From positions 1 to 64,000 of the forward strand of contig DASZSW010000026.1 of assembly GCA_035548515.1 (NCBI GenBank): a stretch of 64,000 nt of DNA, written 5' to 3'. A model generated the notes under the pieces. That model saw only the letters and a program-made list of their open reading frames with translations, ran no database searches and was not told where the DNA came from. Positions 41,559-49,879 of this stretch are shown here, piece after piece. The translations under genes and the position numbers were made by a program. This DNA is from DASZQY01 sp035548515. Its GTDB lineage: Bacteria; Pseudomonadota; Alphaproteobacteria; Rhizobiales; Kaistiaceae. Each line of letters begins with the position of its first letter. Positions within the stretch are counted from its first letter, which is position 1.

Positions 41559-42488
41559 CTATGCGCCGCGGGTCATCGCCGCCGTCACAAACCACCCCGG
41601 CCGCGCCTGCCGCAACCGGTCCGCGGCGCGTTCGGCCGCTTCGAGGGTGACGAAGATACCGAAGGCCGCCGCACCGGATCCGGACATCCGTGCGAACAGA
41701 CAGTCGGGGTCCCGCTTCAGCGCGCGTACTGCAGAGCCCGCCGCCTTGTTGACCGCCACGGCGGGCTCGGCGAGATCGTTCCGCGCCTGGCGCAGCCAGA
41801 AGATCACTTCCAACAACGATGCGAACTTGGTCGGCAGCGACGGTAGTGGCGTGCGATCGCCAGCCGGCAGCGCGGCGAATACGTCGCGTGTTGCCACTGC
41901 CACGCCAGGGTGGGCGATCACGATCGGCAGCGGCGGTATGCCGGTAACCGGGGTGAGTTGCTCCCCGATCCCACGCGCCACGAGCGGGCGCGAGGCGAGG
42001 CACATCACGACATCCGCGCCGAGATGAACGCCGATCCGGTTCAACTCCGGCTCCGTCAGCCCTAAGCCCCATTCGCGGTCGAGCAGCCGCATCGTGGCGG
42101 CCGCGTCGGCGGAACCACCGCCGAGGCCGGCCGCAATGGGGATACGTTTGGTCAGTGTCAGCCGTGCGGGCTGCGGCGGACGTTTGCCGGCAACGCGCAG
42201 CAGCTCCGCCGCCGCGCGAATGGCAAGGTTCTGCCCGGGCGGCGTCCCTTCAGTCAGGTTGCCCGCGAACGGCCCACGCACGGAAAGATGCATTCTTCCG
42301 TCTTCGGAAGGCGCCGCACTCACGACATCGGCGTAGTCGGCGAAGACGACCAGCGTTTCGATCTGGTGATAGCCGTCGGTTCGCCGGCCAAGTACGTGGA
42401 GGGCCAGATTTATCTTGGCGAATGCGAGTTCGCTGCGCGGCGCATCCCCGCCGACGGCCTCCTCGACTGCGCGAACCAGCGGATCCAA
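41559..42488 (-). CDS. ispE: 4-Diphosphocytidyl-2-C-methyl-D-erythritol kinase
   Basis: GHMP kinase of the MEP isoprenoid pathway. The 309-aa protein has the substrate segment AFAKINLALHVLGRRTDGYH and the ATP loop PIAAGLGGGSADAAA, with MSGSGAAAFGIF near the C-terminus. The start is TTG 42488, seven bases after the stop of the TPR gene and preceded by GAAGG. No ATG is available before the conserved AKINL motif. Confidence 0.95.
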   Translation of the reverse strand: MDPLVRAVEEAVGGDAPRSELAFAKINLALHVLGRRTDGYHQIETLVVFADYADVVSAAPSEDGRMHLSVRGPFAGNLTEGTPPGQNLAIRAAAELLRVAGKRPPQPARLTLTKRIPIAAGLGGGSADAAATMRLLDREWGLGLTEPELNRIGVHLGADVVMCLASRPLVARGIGEQLTPVTGIPPLPIVIAHPGVAVATRDVFAALPAGDRTPLPSLPTKFASLLEVIFWLRQARNDLAEPAVAVNKAAGSAVRALKRDPDCLFARMSGSGAAAFGIFVTLEAAERAADRLRQARPGWFVTAAMTRGA

Positions 42489-42495
42489 GCCGCCT

Positions 42496-44364
42496 TCAGT
42501 TCACGCTGTCGGGCATGTCCAGCGTCATGCCCGGATAGATCTTGTCGGGATCGCGGCCGATGCGGTCGCGGTTGGCTTCGATCAGCCGGATGTATTGCTC
42601 GCCATCGCCGAACACCCGCGTCGCAATGGTCCACAGGCTGTCGCCTTTGCCTACCTGGATCGGCGTGCCGCTCGGGCCTACCGGCTCGGTCGCCGCAGCG
42701 CCGTCCAGTCCATGCTCGAGCTTGTGCAGGATCTTCGGCAGGTCCTCCTTCTCCGGCTCCGAGTCCCGCGCATGCGCCCACTGGAAATATGCCTCGCGCT
42801 TGCGACCGACGGACCAATAGACGTCGCCGAGGTGATCGTTGATCGTCGCGTCGCCGCCCTTGAGTTCGATCGCGCTTTCCAGCGTGGTCACCGCCTCGCC
42901 GTCGCGCTTCAGCCGGTGATAGGCCCAGCCCAGGCTGTCGACGATGTAACCGTCGTTGGGAGAGAGCGACACCGCCTTTTTGATCATGTCGAGCGCCTCG
43001 TCGAGGTTCTCGCCGCGATCGACCCACGAATAGCCGAGATAGTTCAAAACCTGCGGCTGGTCCGGGTTGAGTTTGAGCGCCTGCTTGAAGTCCGCCTCGG
43101 CCTCTGGCCAACGCTTGGAGCGTTCGAGCGCGACACCGCGGTAGTAGAAGATGCGCCAGTCCGCCTTGTCGGGTTCGCCGATGGCCGCGATCCCGCGGCT
43201 ATAAGCGGCCGCTGCGTCGGCATAGCGATCGCTGGCGCGATAGATGTTGCCGAGTTCGATCGCCGCCTCGATGTCCTTCGGATCGCTCGCCAGCACGCGC
43301 TCGATGAGCTTGGCGCCCTCGTCCGGCTTGTCGAGCGAAGCCAGGCATGACGCGGTCTGAATGTCGGCGTTGCGGCGGATCGGCGCGGATCGCGGCACCT
43401 TATCGTAGAGCGGGATCGCATCCTGGCAGCGGTCGATCGACTGAAACACATCGCCGATGGCTTCCACGGCCAACGAGTCACGGGCGTCGAGATAGGCGGA
43501 GAGGCGCAGGTACGCGGCCGGTAGTTCGGGACCGTCATCGACGCCGATTGCCGCGCCGAGGCCATAGAGTGCCTCGGCGGCGCCGGCATTGGCGGTCGTG
43601 GCGAGCGGCGGCAGGTCCTTTCCGTCCTTCAGGTCGGCCAGGATGTACCGCAGTTCCGGGTGCCGCGGATCTTCGCCACCGTAAGCCGTGAGCGCGCGGA
43701 TCGCCTCGTCGCGCTGGCCCGCACGCGACAGGATACGTGCATACGCGACGACGATGCGCAGCGCGCTGCCATCGTCGCCATAGGCCGACTTTATCGCATT
43801 GACCGCATCGCTGGTGCGGCCGGCGGCATCAAGAATCAGCGCCGTGTGGAAATCCTTGAAGACCTTGTACCACTCGGGCCCGCTGAGTGCGTCGATCGTC
43901 TTCACCGCGTCGTCGACCTTGCCATTGCCGAACTCGATCCACGCCGTGACGAGGCCACTGGTGATCGTGGCCAGTTCCGCCGGTGCGGTCTTCGCGATGA
44001 CGTCAGCCGCCTCGGCACTCTTGCCCTGTTTCAGCGCGCGCGCCGCCAGTGCCAACCGGGCACCAGGGTTGGTCGGATCGATTTCCACCAGCCGCTCGGC
44101 GATGTGGAAGGCTTCGTCCATGTCGTCGTTCGCAAGCGACAGGAGCAGGAGGCGGTCGCTGAGCGAGGGGTTGTCGGGATCGGCGCGGAGCGCCGCGGTA
44201 TAAAACTTCACCGCAGAACCGATGTCGCGCGCGCCTTCCGCGCTGCGGCCGGCGAGGTAACTGCCCGAAAACGTCGGCGGCAAGTCAATGGCGGCCAGCG
44301 CGACGCCGGGCATGAGCACAGCCGCGGTTGCCAGAGTGAGGCGCAGACGATGCGAAATGCGCAT
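42496..44364 (-). CDS. Exported TPR protein with C-terminal LysM domain
   Basis: A 622-aa protein with a signal peptide (MRISHRLRLTLATAAVLMPGVALA) and about ten to twelve tetratricopeptide units (about residues 40-545; well-formed ones include NYLGYSWVDRGENLDEALDM and DSLGWAYHRLKRDGEAV). A C-terminal LysM domain (about 572-618) reads VGKGDSLWTIATRVFGDGEQY. TPR proteins are common before ispE in this class. The peptidoglycan-binding LysM is the unusual part. It suggests a periplasmic or outer-membrane scaffold tied to the cell wall. A GGGAAGG site lies five bases before the ATG. Confidence 0.88.
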   Translation of the reverse strand: MRISHRLRLTLATAAVLMPGVALAAIDLPPTFSGSYLAGRSAEGARDIGSAVKFYTAALRADPDNPSLSDRLLLLSLANDDMDEAFHIAERLVEIDPTNPGARLALAARALKQGKSAEAADVIAKTAPAELATITSGLVTAWIEFGNGKVDDAVKTIDALSGPEWYKVFKDFHTALILDAAGRTSDAVNAIKSAYGDDGSALRIVVAYARILSRAGQRDEAIRALTAYGGEDPRHPELRYILADLKDGKDLPPLATTANAGAAEALYGLGAAIGVDDGPELPAAYLRLSAYLDARDSLAVEAIGDVFQSIDRCQDAIPLYDKVPRSAPIRRNADIQTASCLASLDKPDEGAKLIERVLASDPKDIEAAIELGNIYRASDRYADAAAAYSRGIAAIGEPDKADWRIFYYRGVALERSKRWPEAEADFKQALKLNPDQPQVLNYLGYSWVDRGENLDEALDMIKKAVSLSPNDGYIVDSLGWAYHRLKRDGEAVTTLESAIELKGGDATINDHLGDVYWSVGRKREAYFQWAHARDSEPEKEDLPKILHKLEHGLDGAAATEPVGPSGTPIQVGKGDSLWTIATRVFGDGEQYIRLIEANRDRIGRDPDKIYPGMTLDMPDSVN

Positions 44365-44460
44365 GGGAACCTTCCCAACTTTCGCCGAGACGAACTGTGG
44401 TGAGACTGGCGGACAGGATGGCGTTTTTAAGCCCCCCTCGCAAGCCCGGCGCAAGTCGTC

Positions 44461-45480
44461 CTAGCTGACCCGGGCGATGCAGAAATCGACGGCTTCCAGA
44501 AGCGCGGCCTTTTGCGCCGACTCGGGGAAGGGGGCGAGCGCGTCGCGCGCGACCGAACCAAAATGCCGCGCCCGTTCGATGGTGTCGTCGATGGCCCGCT
44601 GGCTGCGGATAAGCCGAATGGCGCGTTCCAGGTCGCCATCCTCGATGGCGCCATCCTCCAGCACCTTCTTCCAGAAGGCGCGATCGCTGTCGGTCCCTCG
44701 GCGATAGGAAAGCACGACGGGGAGTGTGATCTTCCCCTCGCGGAAGTCGTCGCCGACCCGTTTCCCGAGTTCCGATGAGGAGCCGCCGTAGTCGAGCGCA
44801 TCGTCGACGAGCTGGAACGCCAGCCCGAGGTTCGTGCCGTAGGAACGGAACGCTGCCCGCTCGGCGCGCCCTTTCCCGGCGAGCACCGGTCCAACCTCGG
44901 CCGCCGCCGAGAACAGCGCGGCCGTTTTGGCGTTGATGACGGCGAGATACTCGTCCTCGGTCGTGGCCGTGTTCTTCGCCGCGCCGAGCTGCATCACCTC
45001 ACCCTCGGCGATGATCGAGGCGGCGTTGGAGAGAATGTCGAGCGCCTCGAGCGACCCGACCTCCACCATCATCTTGAATGCCTGGCCGAGCAGAAAATCG
45101 CCGACCAGGACCGAAGCCTGGTTGCCCCACACCATGCGGGCCGCGGCCTTGCCACGACGCAGGTCGCTCTCGTCGACGACATCGTCGTGGAGCAGGGTGG
45201 CGGTGTGCATGAACTCCACCGCGGCGGCGAGCTTGACCCGCCCGTCGCCTTCGTGCCCGCACATCGCCGCCGCCGCCAATGTCAGCATCGGCCGCAGGCG
45301 CTTGCCGCCGGAATCGATCAGATGACGGGCGATCTCCGGAATGAGTTCCACGTTCGAGCCGGCCCGCTCGAGGATGATCCCGTTGACCTGCTCCATGGGC
45401 GCGCGCGTCAACTTGACCAACGGCTCGATGCTGGCCTGCGACCGCCGCTTGCCTTCTTCCAGCGGGACAACGACACCCAC
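44461..45480 (-). CDS. Trans-polyprenyl diphosphate synthase (ubiquinone side chain)
   Basis: All-trans polyprenyl synthase, probably octa- or decaprenyl, that makes the ubiquinone tail. The 339-aa protein has the two aspartate-rich motifs LLHDDVVDESDLRRG and QLVDDALDYGG, plus GGKRLRP. The start is GTG 45480, with GGAG eight bases upstream. GTG 45489 directly abuts that site and is less likely. A TTGTCG-N17-TAATGT promoter lies upstream (45508-45536). Chain length cannot be set from sequence alone. Confidence 0.94.
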   Translation of the reverse strand: MGVVVPLEEGKRRSQASIEPLVKLTRAPMEQVNGIILERAGSNVELIPEIARHLIDSGGKRLRPMLTLAAAAMCGHEGDGRVKLAAAVEFMHTATLLHDDVVDESDLRRGKAAARMVWGNQASVLVGDFLLGQAFKMMVEVGSLEALDILSNAASIIAEGEVMQLGAAKNTATTEDEYLAVINAKTAALFSAAAEVGPVLAGKGRAERAAFRSYGTNLGLAFQLVDDALDYGGSSSELGKRVGDDFREGKITLPVVLSYRRGTDSDRAFWKKVLEDGAIEDGDLERAIRLIRSQRAIDDTIERARHFGSVARDALAPFPESAQKAALLEAVDFCIARVS

Positions 45481-45507
45481 GGCACACACTCCGGTTGTTC
45501 ACATGGA

Positions 45508-45536
45508 ACATTAGGGACCCGCCGCCCCGCCGACAA
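45508..45536 (-). promoter_or_regulatory. Sigma70-like promoter of the polyprenyl synthase gene
   Basis: On the minus strand, TTGTCG (45536-45531), a 17-base spacer and TAATGT (45513-45508). A short palindrome TGTTC-N5-GAACA (45496-45510) covers the predicted transcription start. Confidence 0.5.
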
Positions 45537-45582
45537 GACGACGCAAATTGCACCTGTCCTCTCAACATCGTACGACAGGCCG

Positions 45583-45819
45583 ATGGAAGAGCTTATCCGC
45601 ACCAACGACCTGGTTCTCATCTCGTTCGTCGAGGCGTTGCTTCGGGATGCCGGCATCGAGCCTTGGGTGGCCGACCAGAACATGAGCGTCATCGAGGGCT
45701 CGCTTGGCGTCCTTCAACGCCGCGTGATGGTTCCCGCCGATGACATCGCGCAGGCGCGCCGGGTCCTCACCGATGCAGGGATTGGGGCTGAGCTGTCCAA
45801 ACCGATGGAAAAGCGGTGA
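45583..45819 (+). CDS. DUF2007 domain protein
   Basis: A 78-aa soluble protein of the DUF2007 family (putative signal-transducing, PII-like ferredoxin-type fold). Typical parts are the N-terminal EELIRTNDLVLISFVEALLRDAGI and VMVPADDIAQARRVL. Function unknown. It overlaps the next gene by four bases (GTGA), so the two are co-translated. It is divergent from the polyprenyl synthase. Confidence 0.88.
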   Translation: MEELIRTNDLVLISFVEALLRDAGIEPWVADQNMSVIEGSLGVLQRRVMVPADDIAQARRVLTDAGIGAELSKPMEKR

Positions 45820-46604
45820 CCGAAGCGGCCAGCCGCTTCGACGCCTTTCTCAACGGGCGAATCCAGGTCATCCAGCCCGACGGTCACCACCATGCCGGCC
45901 TGGAGGCGATGTTGCTTTCGGCCTCCGTGCCGGGCGACTTCACCGGCACCGTCGTGGATCTTGGCGCGGGCGTCGGCGTCGCGGGAATGGCGATCGCAGC
46001 GCGTGCGCCGGGCGCGCGGGTGACTTTGGTCGAACGCGATCCGGTGACGATCGAGGCCGCCCGCTCCTCATTGGCGCATCTTGCCAACGCCGCCTTCGCG
46101 CCTCGCGTTACGATCGTGGCGGCCGACATCACCGCGCCTGAAGCGCAGCGCGTTTCGGCCGGCCTGGGCCGAGAATTCGCGGACGCCGTTGTTACCAATC
46201 CGCCATTCTACGACGCCTCCGGCGGCACGCAGTCGCCGGTCGCGGAGCTGCGCGGTGCCCACGTGTTGGAGGAGGGCGACCTCGAAACCTGGGTGCGCAC
46301 TGCGGCTTCAATCCTGAAGCCGGGCGGCCGCCTCATCGTCATCTTCAGGGCCGATGGCCTCAGCCAACTGTTTGGACCACTCGCTGGCCGCTTCGGTGGC
46401 ATCACGATCCTGCCGGTCCATCCACGCGCCGATCATCCGGCCCGCCGCATTCTGATCGCTGCCGAGAAGGGGAGCCGCGCGCCGGAACGCCTGCTGCCCG
46501 GCCTCGCGCTCCACGTAGCCGTGGGCAACGGTTATCTGCAGCCGATTGAGCGAATCCTCCGCGAAGGTGCATCGCTCGCAGAGGTTTACCCGGCTTGGCG
46601 CTGA
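45816..46604 (+). CDS. TrmN6-like tRNA/rRNA adenine N6-methyltransferase
   Basis: A 262-aa class I AdoMet-dependent methyltransferase. Motif I is VVDLGAGVGVAGMA and the catalytic motif IV is TNPPFYDA, the N-P-P-[YF] of N6-adenine methylases. The whole architecture is that of TrmN6/YfiC (tRNA1Val A37). The exact target is inferred. The start is GTG 45816, within the DUF2007 stop. Confidence 0.88.
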   Translation: MTEAASRFDAFLNGRIQVIQPDGHHHAGLEAMLLSASVPGDFTGTVVDLGAGVGVAGMAIAARAPGARVTLVERDPVTIEAARSSLAHLANAAFAPRVTIVAADITAPEAQRVSAGLGREFADAVVTNPPFYDASGGTQSPVAELRGAHVLEEGDLETWVRTAASILKPGGRLIVIFRADGLSQLFGPLAGRFGGITILPVHPRADHPARRILIAAEKGSRAPERLLPGLALHVAVGNGYLQPIERILREGASLAEVYPAWR

Positions 46605-46692
46605 CGCGTGGCCTCCCGCCCGCGCCATTCTGCCCCTCCACTAGCCGCTTCGTTCTGCTATATCCCCGCCGCGACAAGAGGGGAGCCGCCGC

Positions 46693-46866
46693 ATGGACCA
46701 GCCGACTCGCGTGCAGAAACCGAAACGCCGCAGCAAGACGCCGCCAGTTAGGCACATCACCATTTCGCCAGATGCCGCAAAGGCTTACGAGAAGCTGGTG
46801 AAGGATCGGGACGACAAGCAGCGCGACTACGGCCGCCATCTGAGCGCCGACAACAAGCCGCGGTAA
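46693..46866 (+). CDS. Small basic hypothetical protein
   Basis: A 57-aa reading frame with a Shine-Dalgarno GAGGGGAG eight bases upstream and only five bases between its stop and the TTG of glyQ. The product is very charged: a basic N-terminus (VQKPKRRSKTPPVRH) and a C-terminal segment rich in Asp, Lys and Arg. No family is recognised. The ribosome site and tight coupling to glyQ are the evidence that it is real. Confidence 0.65.
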   Translation: MDQPTRVQKPKRRSKTPPVRHITISPDAAKAYEKLVKDRDDKQRDYGRHLSADNKPR

Positions 46867-46871
46867 CCACG

Positions 46872-47780
46872 TTGGCCCGCGAACTCCGCCCCACGAAGTC
46901 GTTTCAGGATCTGATCCTGACGCTCCAGCAATTCTGGGCGGAGCAGGGGTGTGTCATTCTTCAGCCGTACGACGTCGAGATGGGCGCCGGCACCTTCCAT
47001 CCCGCCACGACGCTGCGCTCGCTGGGACCAAAGCCCTGGCGCGCCGCGTACGTGCAGCCGTCCCGCCGTCCGAAAGACGGACGCTACGGCGAGAACCCCA
47101 ATCGGCTGCAGCACTACTACCAGTTCCAGGTGATCATTAAGCCGTCTCCGCCCGACCTGCAGGATCTCTATCTCGCATCGCTGAGGGCCATCGGCCTCGA
47201 CATGGCGCTGCACGACGTACGCTTCGTCGAGGACGATTGGGAAAGCCCGACGCTGGGCGCGTGGGGCCTCGGCTGGGAGTGCTGGTGCGACGGCATGGAG
47301 GTCAGCCAGTTCACCTACTTCCAGCAGGTGGCCGGCCAGGAGTGCGCGCCGGTTTCCGGCGAGCTGACCTACGGTCTCGAACGCCTCGCGATGTACGTGC
47401 AGGGCGTCGACAACGTGTACGACCTCAATTTCAACGGCGGCGGCAACGACAAAGTCACCTACGGCGACATCTTCCTGCAGGCTGAGCAGGAATATTCACG
47501 GCACAATTTCGAATACGCCGACACCGAGATGCTCTTCGACCTGTTCAAGAAGGCGGAAGGCGCCTGCCGCAAATACCTAACCGATGGAAAAAGAGATGAC
47601 CGCCATCTGATGGTGTTGCCCGCCTATGACCAGTGCATCAAGGCGAGCCACGCCTTCAACCTGCTCGATGCGCGGGGCGTCATCGCCGTCACTGAGCGGC
47701 AGAGTTATATCCTCCGCGTCCGTGAACTGGCGAAGGCTTGTGGCGACGCGTGGCTGCACACGGCCGGCGGCGGCGCCTGA
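46872..47780 (+). CDS. glyQ: Glycyl-tRNA synthetase alpha subunit
   Basis: Catalytic alpha subunit of the tetrameric bacterial glycyl-tRNA synthetase. The 302-aa protein has the class II motifs SFQDLILTLQQFWAEQGC, RRPKDGRYGENPNR and YGLERLAMYVQ. The start is TTG 46872, just after the small upstream gene. The next gene starts two bases after the glyQ stop. Its partner glyS is 3.7 kb downstream, separated by three unrelated genes. Confidence 0.98.
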   Translation: MARELRPTKSFQDLILTLQQFWAEQGCVILQPYDVEMGAGTFHPATTLRSLGPKPWRAAYVQPSRRPKDGRYGENPNRLQHYYQFQVIIKPSPPDLQDLYLASLRAIGLDMALHDVRFVEDDWESPTLGAWGLGWECWCDGMEVSQFTYFQQVAGQECAPVSGELTYGLERLAMYVQGVDNVYDLNFNGGGNDKVTYGDIFLQAEQEYSRHNFEYADTEMLFDLFKKAEGACRKYLTDGKRDDRHLMVLPAYDQCIKASHAFNLLDARGVIAVTERQSYILRVRELAKACGDAWLHTAGGGA

Positions 47781-47782
47781 AG

Positions 47783-48268
47783 ATGGCCCTGCGGTCGAAG
47801 AAGAAGCCGCCGGCGAAATCTGCGCCCAGGAAGCGTCCAGCGATCGAGCGCATCGCCACCGAGCATCGCATTGCCGTGACCGGCGTAGCGCTGGCTGTGA
47901 GCTACGGCCGCGACCGCACCGAGCGGATGGAGTTGCGTGGGACCGCGACGCTGAATGCCAACGCCGCCGGCGGCGGGATCCGCACCACAGGCCACGTCGC
48001 CCTTTCCCTCAAGAAAGGCGCCAAGATCGCCAATCGGGTCAGCTACGCTCCTGCCTCGCTGAACCGCAACCTGACGATCGCCCTCTACGTCGATGAAGCC
48101 GATCTCGCTCTGCTGCGGGAAGTGTTCGTGACCGGTACCGGGCCGGAATCCGCCGACCCGAGCCTCGTGTTTTGGGCCCGCACGGTGAAACCGCTGGATG
48201 CTGGAGAAACCAGCACCGAACCGGTCACCGAATTCGGCTTCCGCCTCGATTTCTCACCCGGAAGCTAA
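47783..48268 (+). CDS. Hypothetical protein between glyQ and glyS
   Basis: A 161-aa protein that starts two bases after the glyQ stop and so is almost certainly in its operon. The N-terminus is strongly basic (RSKKKPPAKSAPRKRP). The rest is a beta-rich domain without membrane segments or cysteines. I do not recognise the family. Coupling to glyQ could reflect expression only; nothing in the sequence shows a link with tRNA charging. Confidence 0.75.
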   Translation: MALRSKKKPPAKSAPRKRPAIERIATEHRIAVTGVALAVSYGRDRTERMELRGTATLNANAAGGGIRTTGHVALSLKKGAKIANRVSYAPASLNRNLTIALYVDEADLALLREVFVTGTGPESADPSLVFWARTVKPLDAGETSTEPVTEFGFRLDFSPGS

Positions 48269-48304
48269 CGCGACCTTAACTGCGAATCTCTAGCGGTAGG
48301 GGCC

Positions 48305-49879
48305 ATGTCTCTCGACACGGCCGCGTATTCCGGCGCTCTGCCGGTTCCGTCGCTCCACAGGATCGCGCGCGCAATCCTCCCGCTCGCCCTGATCCTGATT
48401 TGGACCGCGGCGGTGCGACTGCCGTTTTACGTCCAGACCGACAAGGACGAATTTTTCTTCTCCGTCATCGCCAGCGAGTGGCTGCGCGGCGGGCTTCCTT
48501 ACGTCGCCACGTTCGACATCAAGCCGCCGGGACTCTTCCTGCTGTTCGCTGTTGCGCAGTCGCTGTTCGGCGCCTCGCAGGCGACGATCAAGGGGATGGA
48601 GATTGTCGCCGTCGCAACCGCAACGTGGGCTCTCTACGCCATGTTGCGCGCCTCGGGCGTGCCGCGCGTCGCCCTTTGGGTCGCGATTCTCTATCCCGTC
48701 TACACGCTGACGCTCGCCGGTACGGTGACCGCGGCGATGATCCTCCAGCTTCCGTTCCTGGTAGTCGCTTTCGCGGCGGCCATGGTCGCCATTCGCGACA
48801 CTGGAACGGCGGGCCAGCGCCTCGCCGGCGCGTTAGTCGCCGGTCTCGCCGTGGGATTCGCGGGGACCATCAAGCAGACCGCGGTCTTTGAGGCCGCTGC
48901 CATCTTCGTGCTGCTGCTTATCTTCGCCGATCGCCGTCGCTTGTGGGCGTTGTGCGCCACCTTCGTCGTTGGGGCAGCGCTGCCAGTACTGAGTTTTGCC
49001 GCATACTTCGCCGCGATGGGGCATCTCAATGAGATGGTGCAGGCGGTCGTCGTGCTCGCGATGCAGCGAACCGCGCCTGATGTCCTTGCCGCCTACGGCG
49101 CAGACAAGCAGGGCTTCTTCACTCCGCTCGGTGTGATCGCCAATACAGCGCAATGCTCGCTGCCGCTGCTGTTCCTGTGGGGCGGCGCGATCTTCGTCGT
49201 CCTGCGTCGGGAAAGGGTGCGCCAGACGGTTCCCGATCGCGTCCTGGTGACCGCCGGCCTCTGGCTCGCCGCATCGCTCGCCGGCGTCATGGCTGGCTAC
49301 GTACTGTGCAGCTACTACGTTCTCGCCACCATACCGCCGCTCCTCATCCTTGCCGGCGCATTTTTCTGTCACGGTATCGACGTATCCGAGCGCAAACACG
49401 GCGCCGCGTTCGCGCTCTCGATCGTTTCTGCCGCCGCAGCCATGCTGTACATCGATCATCGCTACCTGTTCACGCCCGACGCGTTCCTGGCCGGTGACTT
49501 CGACGCCACGCGGCGCGTTTCCGCCAGCATCGCGTCTCTCCATCCCGCGCCCGACGATCGGCTGCTCGTGCTCAATCGCGGCCTCAGCGTGTATGTCGAG
49601 ACCGGCCTGCTGCCGCCGTCGCCGTACTTCCATCCGACACAGCTTCTCGGTGTCTTCCACACGCCGTCACCCGATCCGTTGGGCGCGTCGCTCGAGGCCA
49701 ATCCGCGTTTCATCGTGATCGCCGATGCGAACACCTGGCACATCACGGAACAACGCGCGCGCATTGATCGCGCGCTGGCCTATGTCGCCGCGAATTACCG
49801 GCAAGTCGATGTGATCACCGGCGCCAAGGACAGCTTCACTCTCTACCAATACGCTGGCGAGGCTGCCGCGTGGCGCTGA
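48305..49879 (+). CDS. ArnT/GT39-like membrane glycosyltransferase, copy 1
   Basis: A 524-aa inner-membrane protein with about eleven helices and a periplasmic first loop holding an acidic motif (QTDKDEFFFSV) and DIKPPGLF. This layout is that of polyprenyl-phosphate-sugar-dependent GT-C enzymes (GT39/GT83, ArnT family), which glycosylate lipid A, lipids or proteins. A small C-terminal soluble part includes PDDRLLVLNRGLSVYVETGL. A paralogue follows directly, overlapping by ten bases. Both lie between glyQ and glyS. Confidence 0.82.
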   Translation: MSLDTAAYSGALPVPSLHRIARAILPLALILIWTAAVRLPFYVQTDKDEFFFSVIASEWLRGGLPYVATFDIKPPGLFLLFAVAQSLFGASQATIKGMEIVAVATATWALYAMLRASGVPRVALWVAILYPVYTLTLAGTVTAAMILQLPFLVVAFAAAMVAIRDTGTAGQRLAGALVAGLAVGFAGTIKQTAVFEAAAIFVLLLIFADRRRLWALCATFVVGAALPVLSFAAYFAAMGHLNEMVQAVVVLAMQRTAPDVLAAYGADKQGFFTPLGVIANTAQCSLPLLFLWGGAIFVVLRRERVRQTVPDRVLVTAGLWLAASLAGVMAGYVLCSYYVLATIPPLLILAGAFFCHGIDVSERKHGAAFALSIVSAAAAMLYIDHRYLFTPDAFLAGDFDATRRVSASIASLHPAPDDRLLVLNRGLSVYVETGLLPPSPYFHPTQLLGVFHTPSPDPLGASLEANPRFIVIADANTWHITEQRARIDRALAYVAANYRQVDVITGAKDSFTLYQYAGEAAAWR

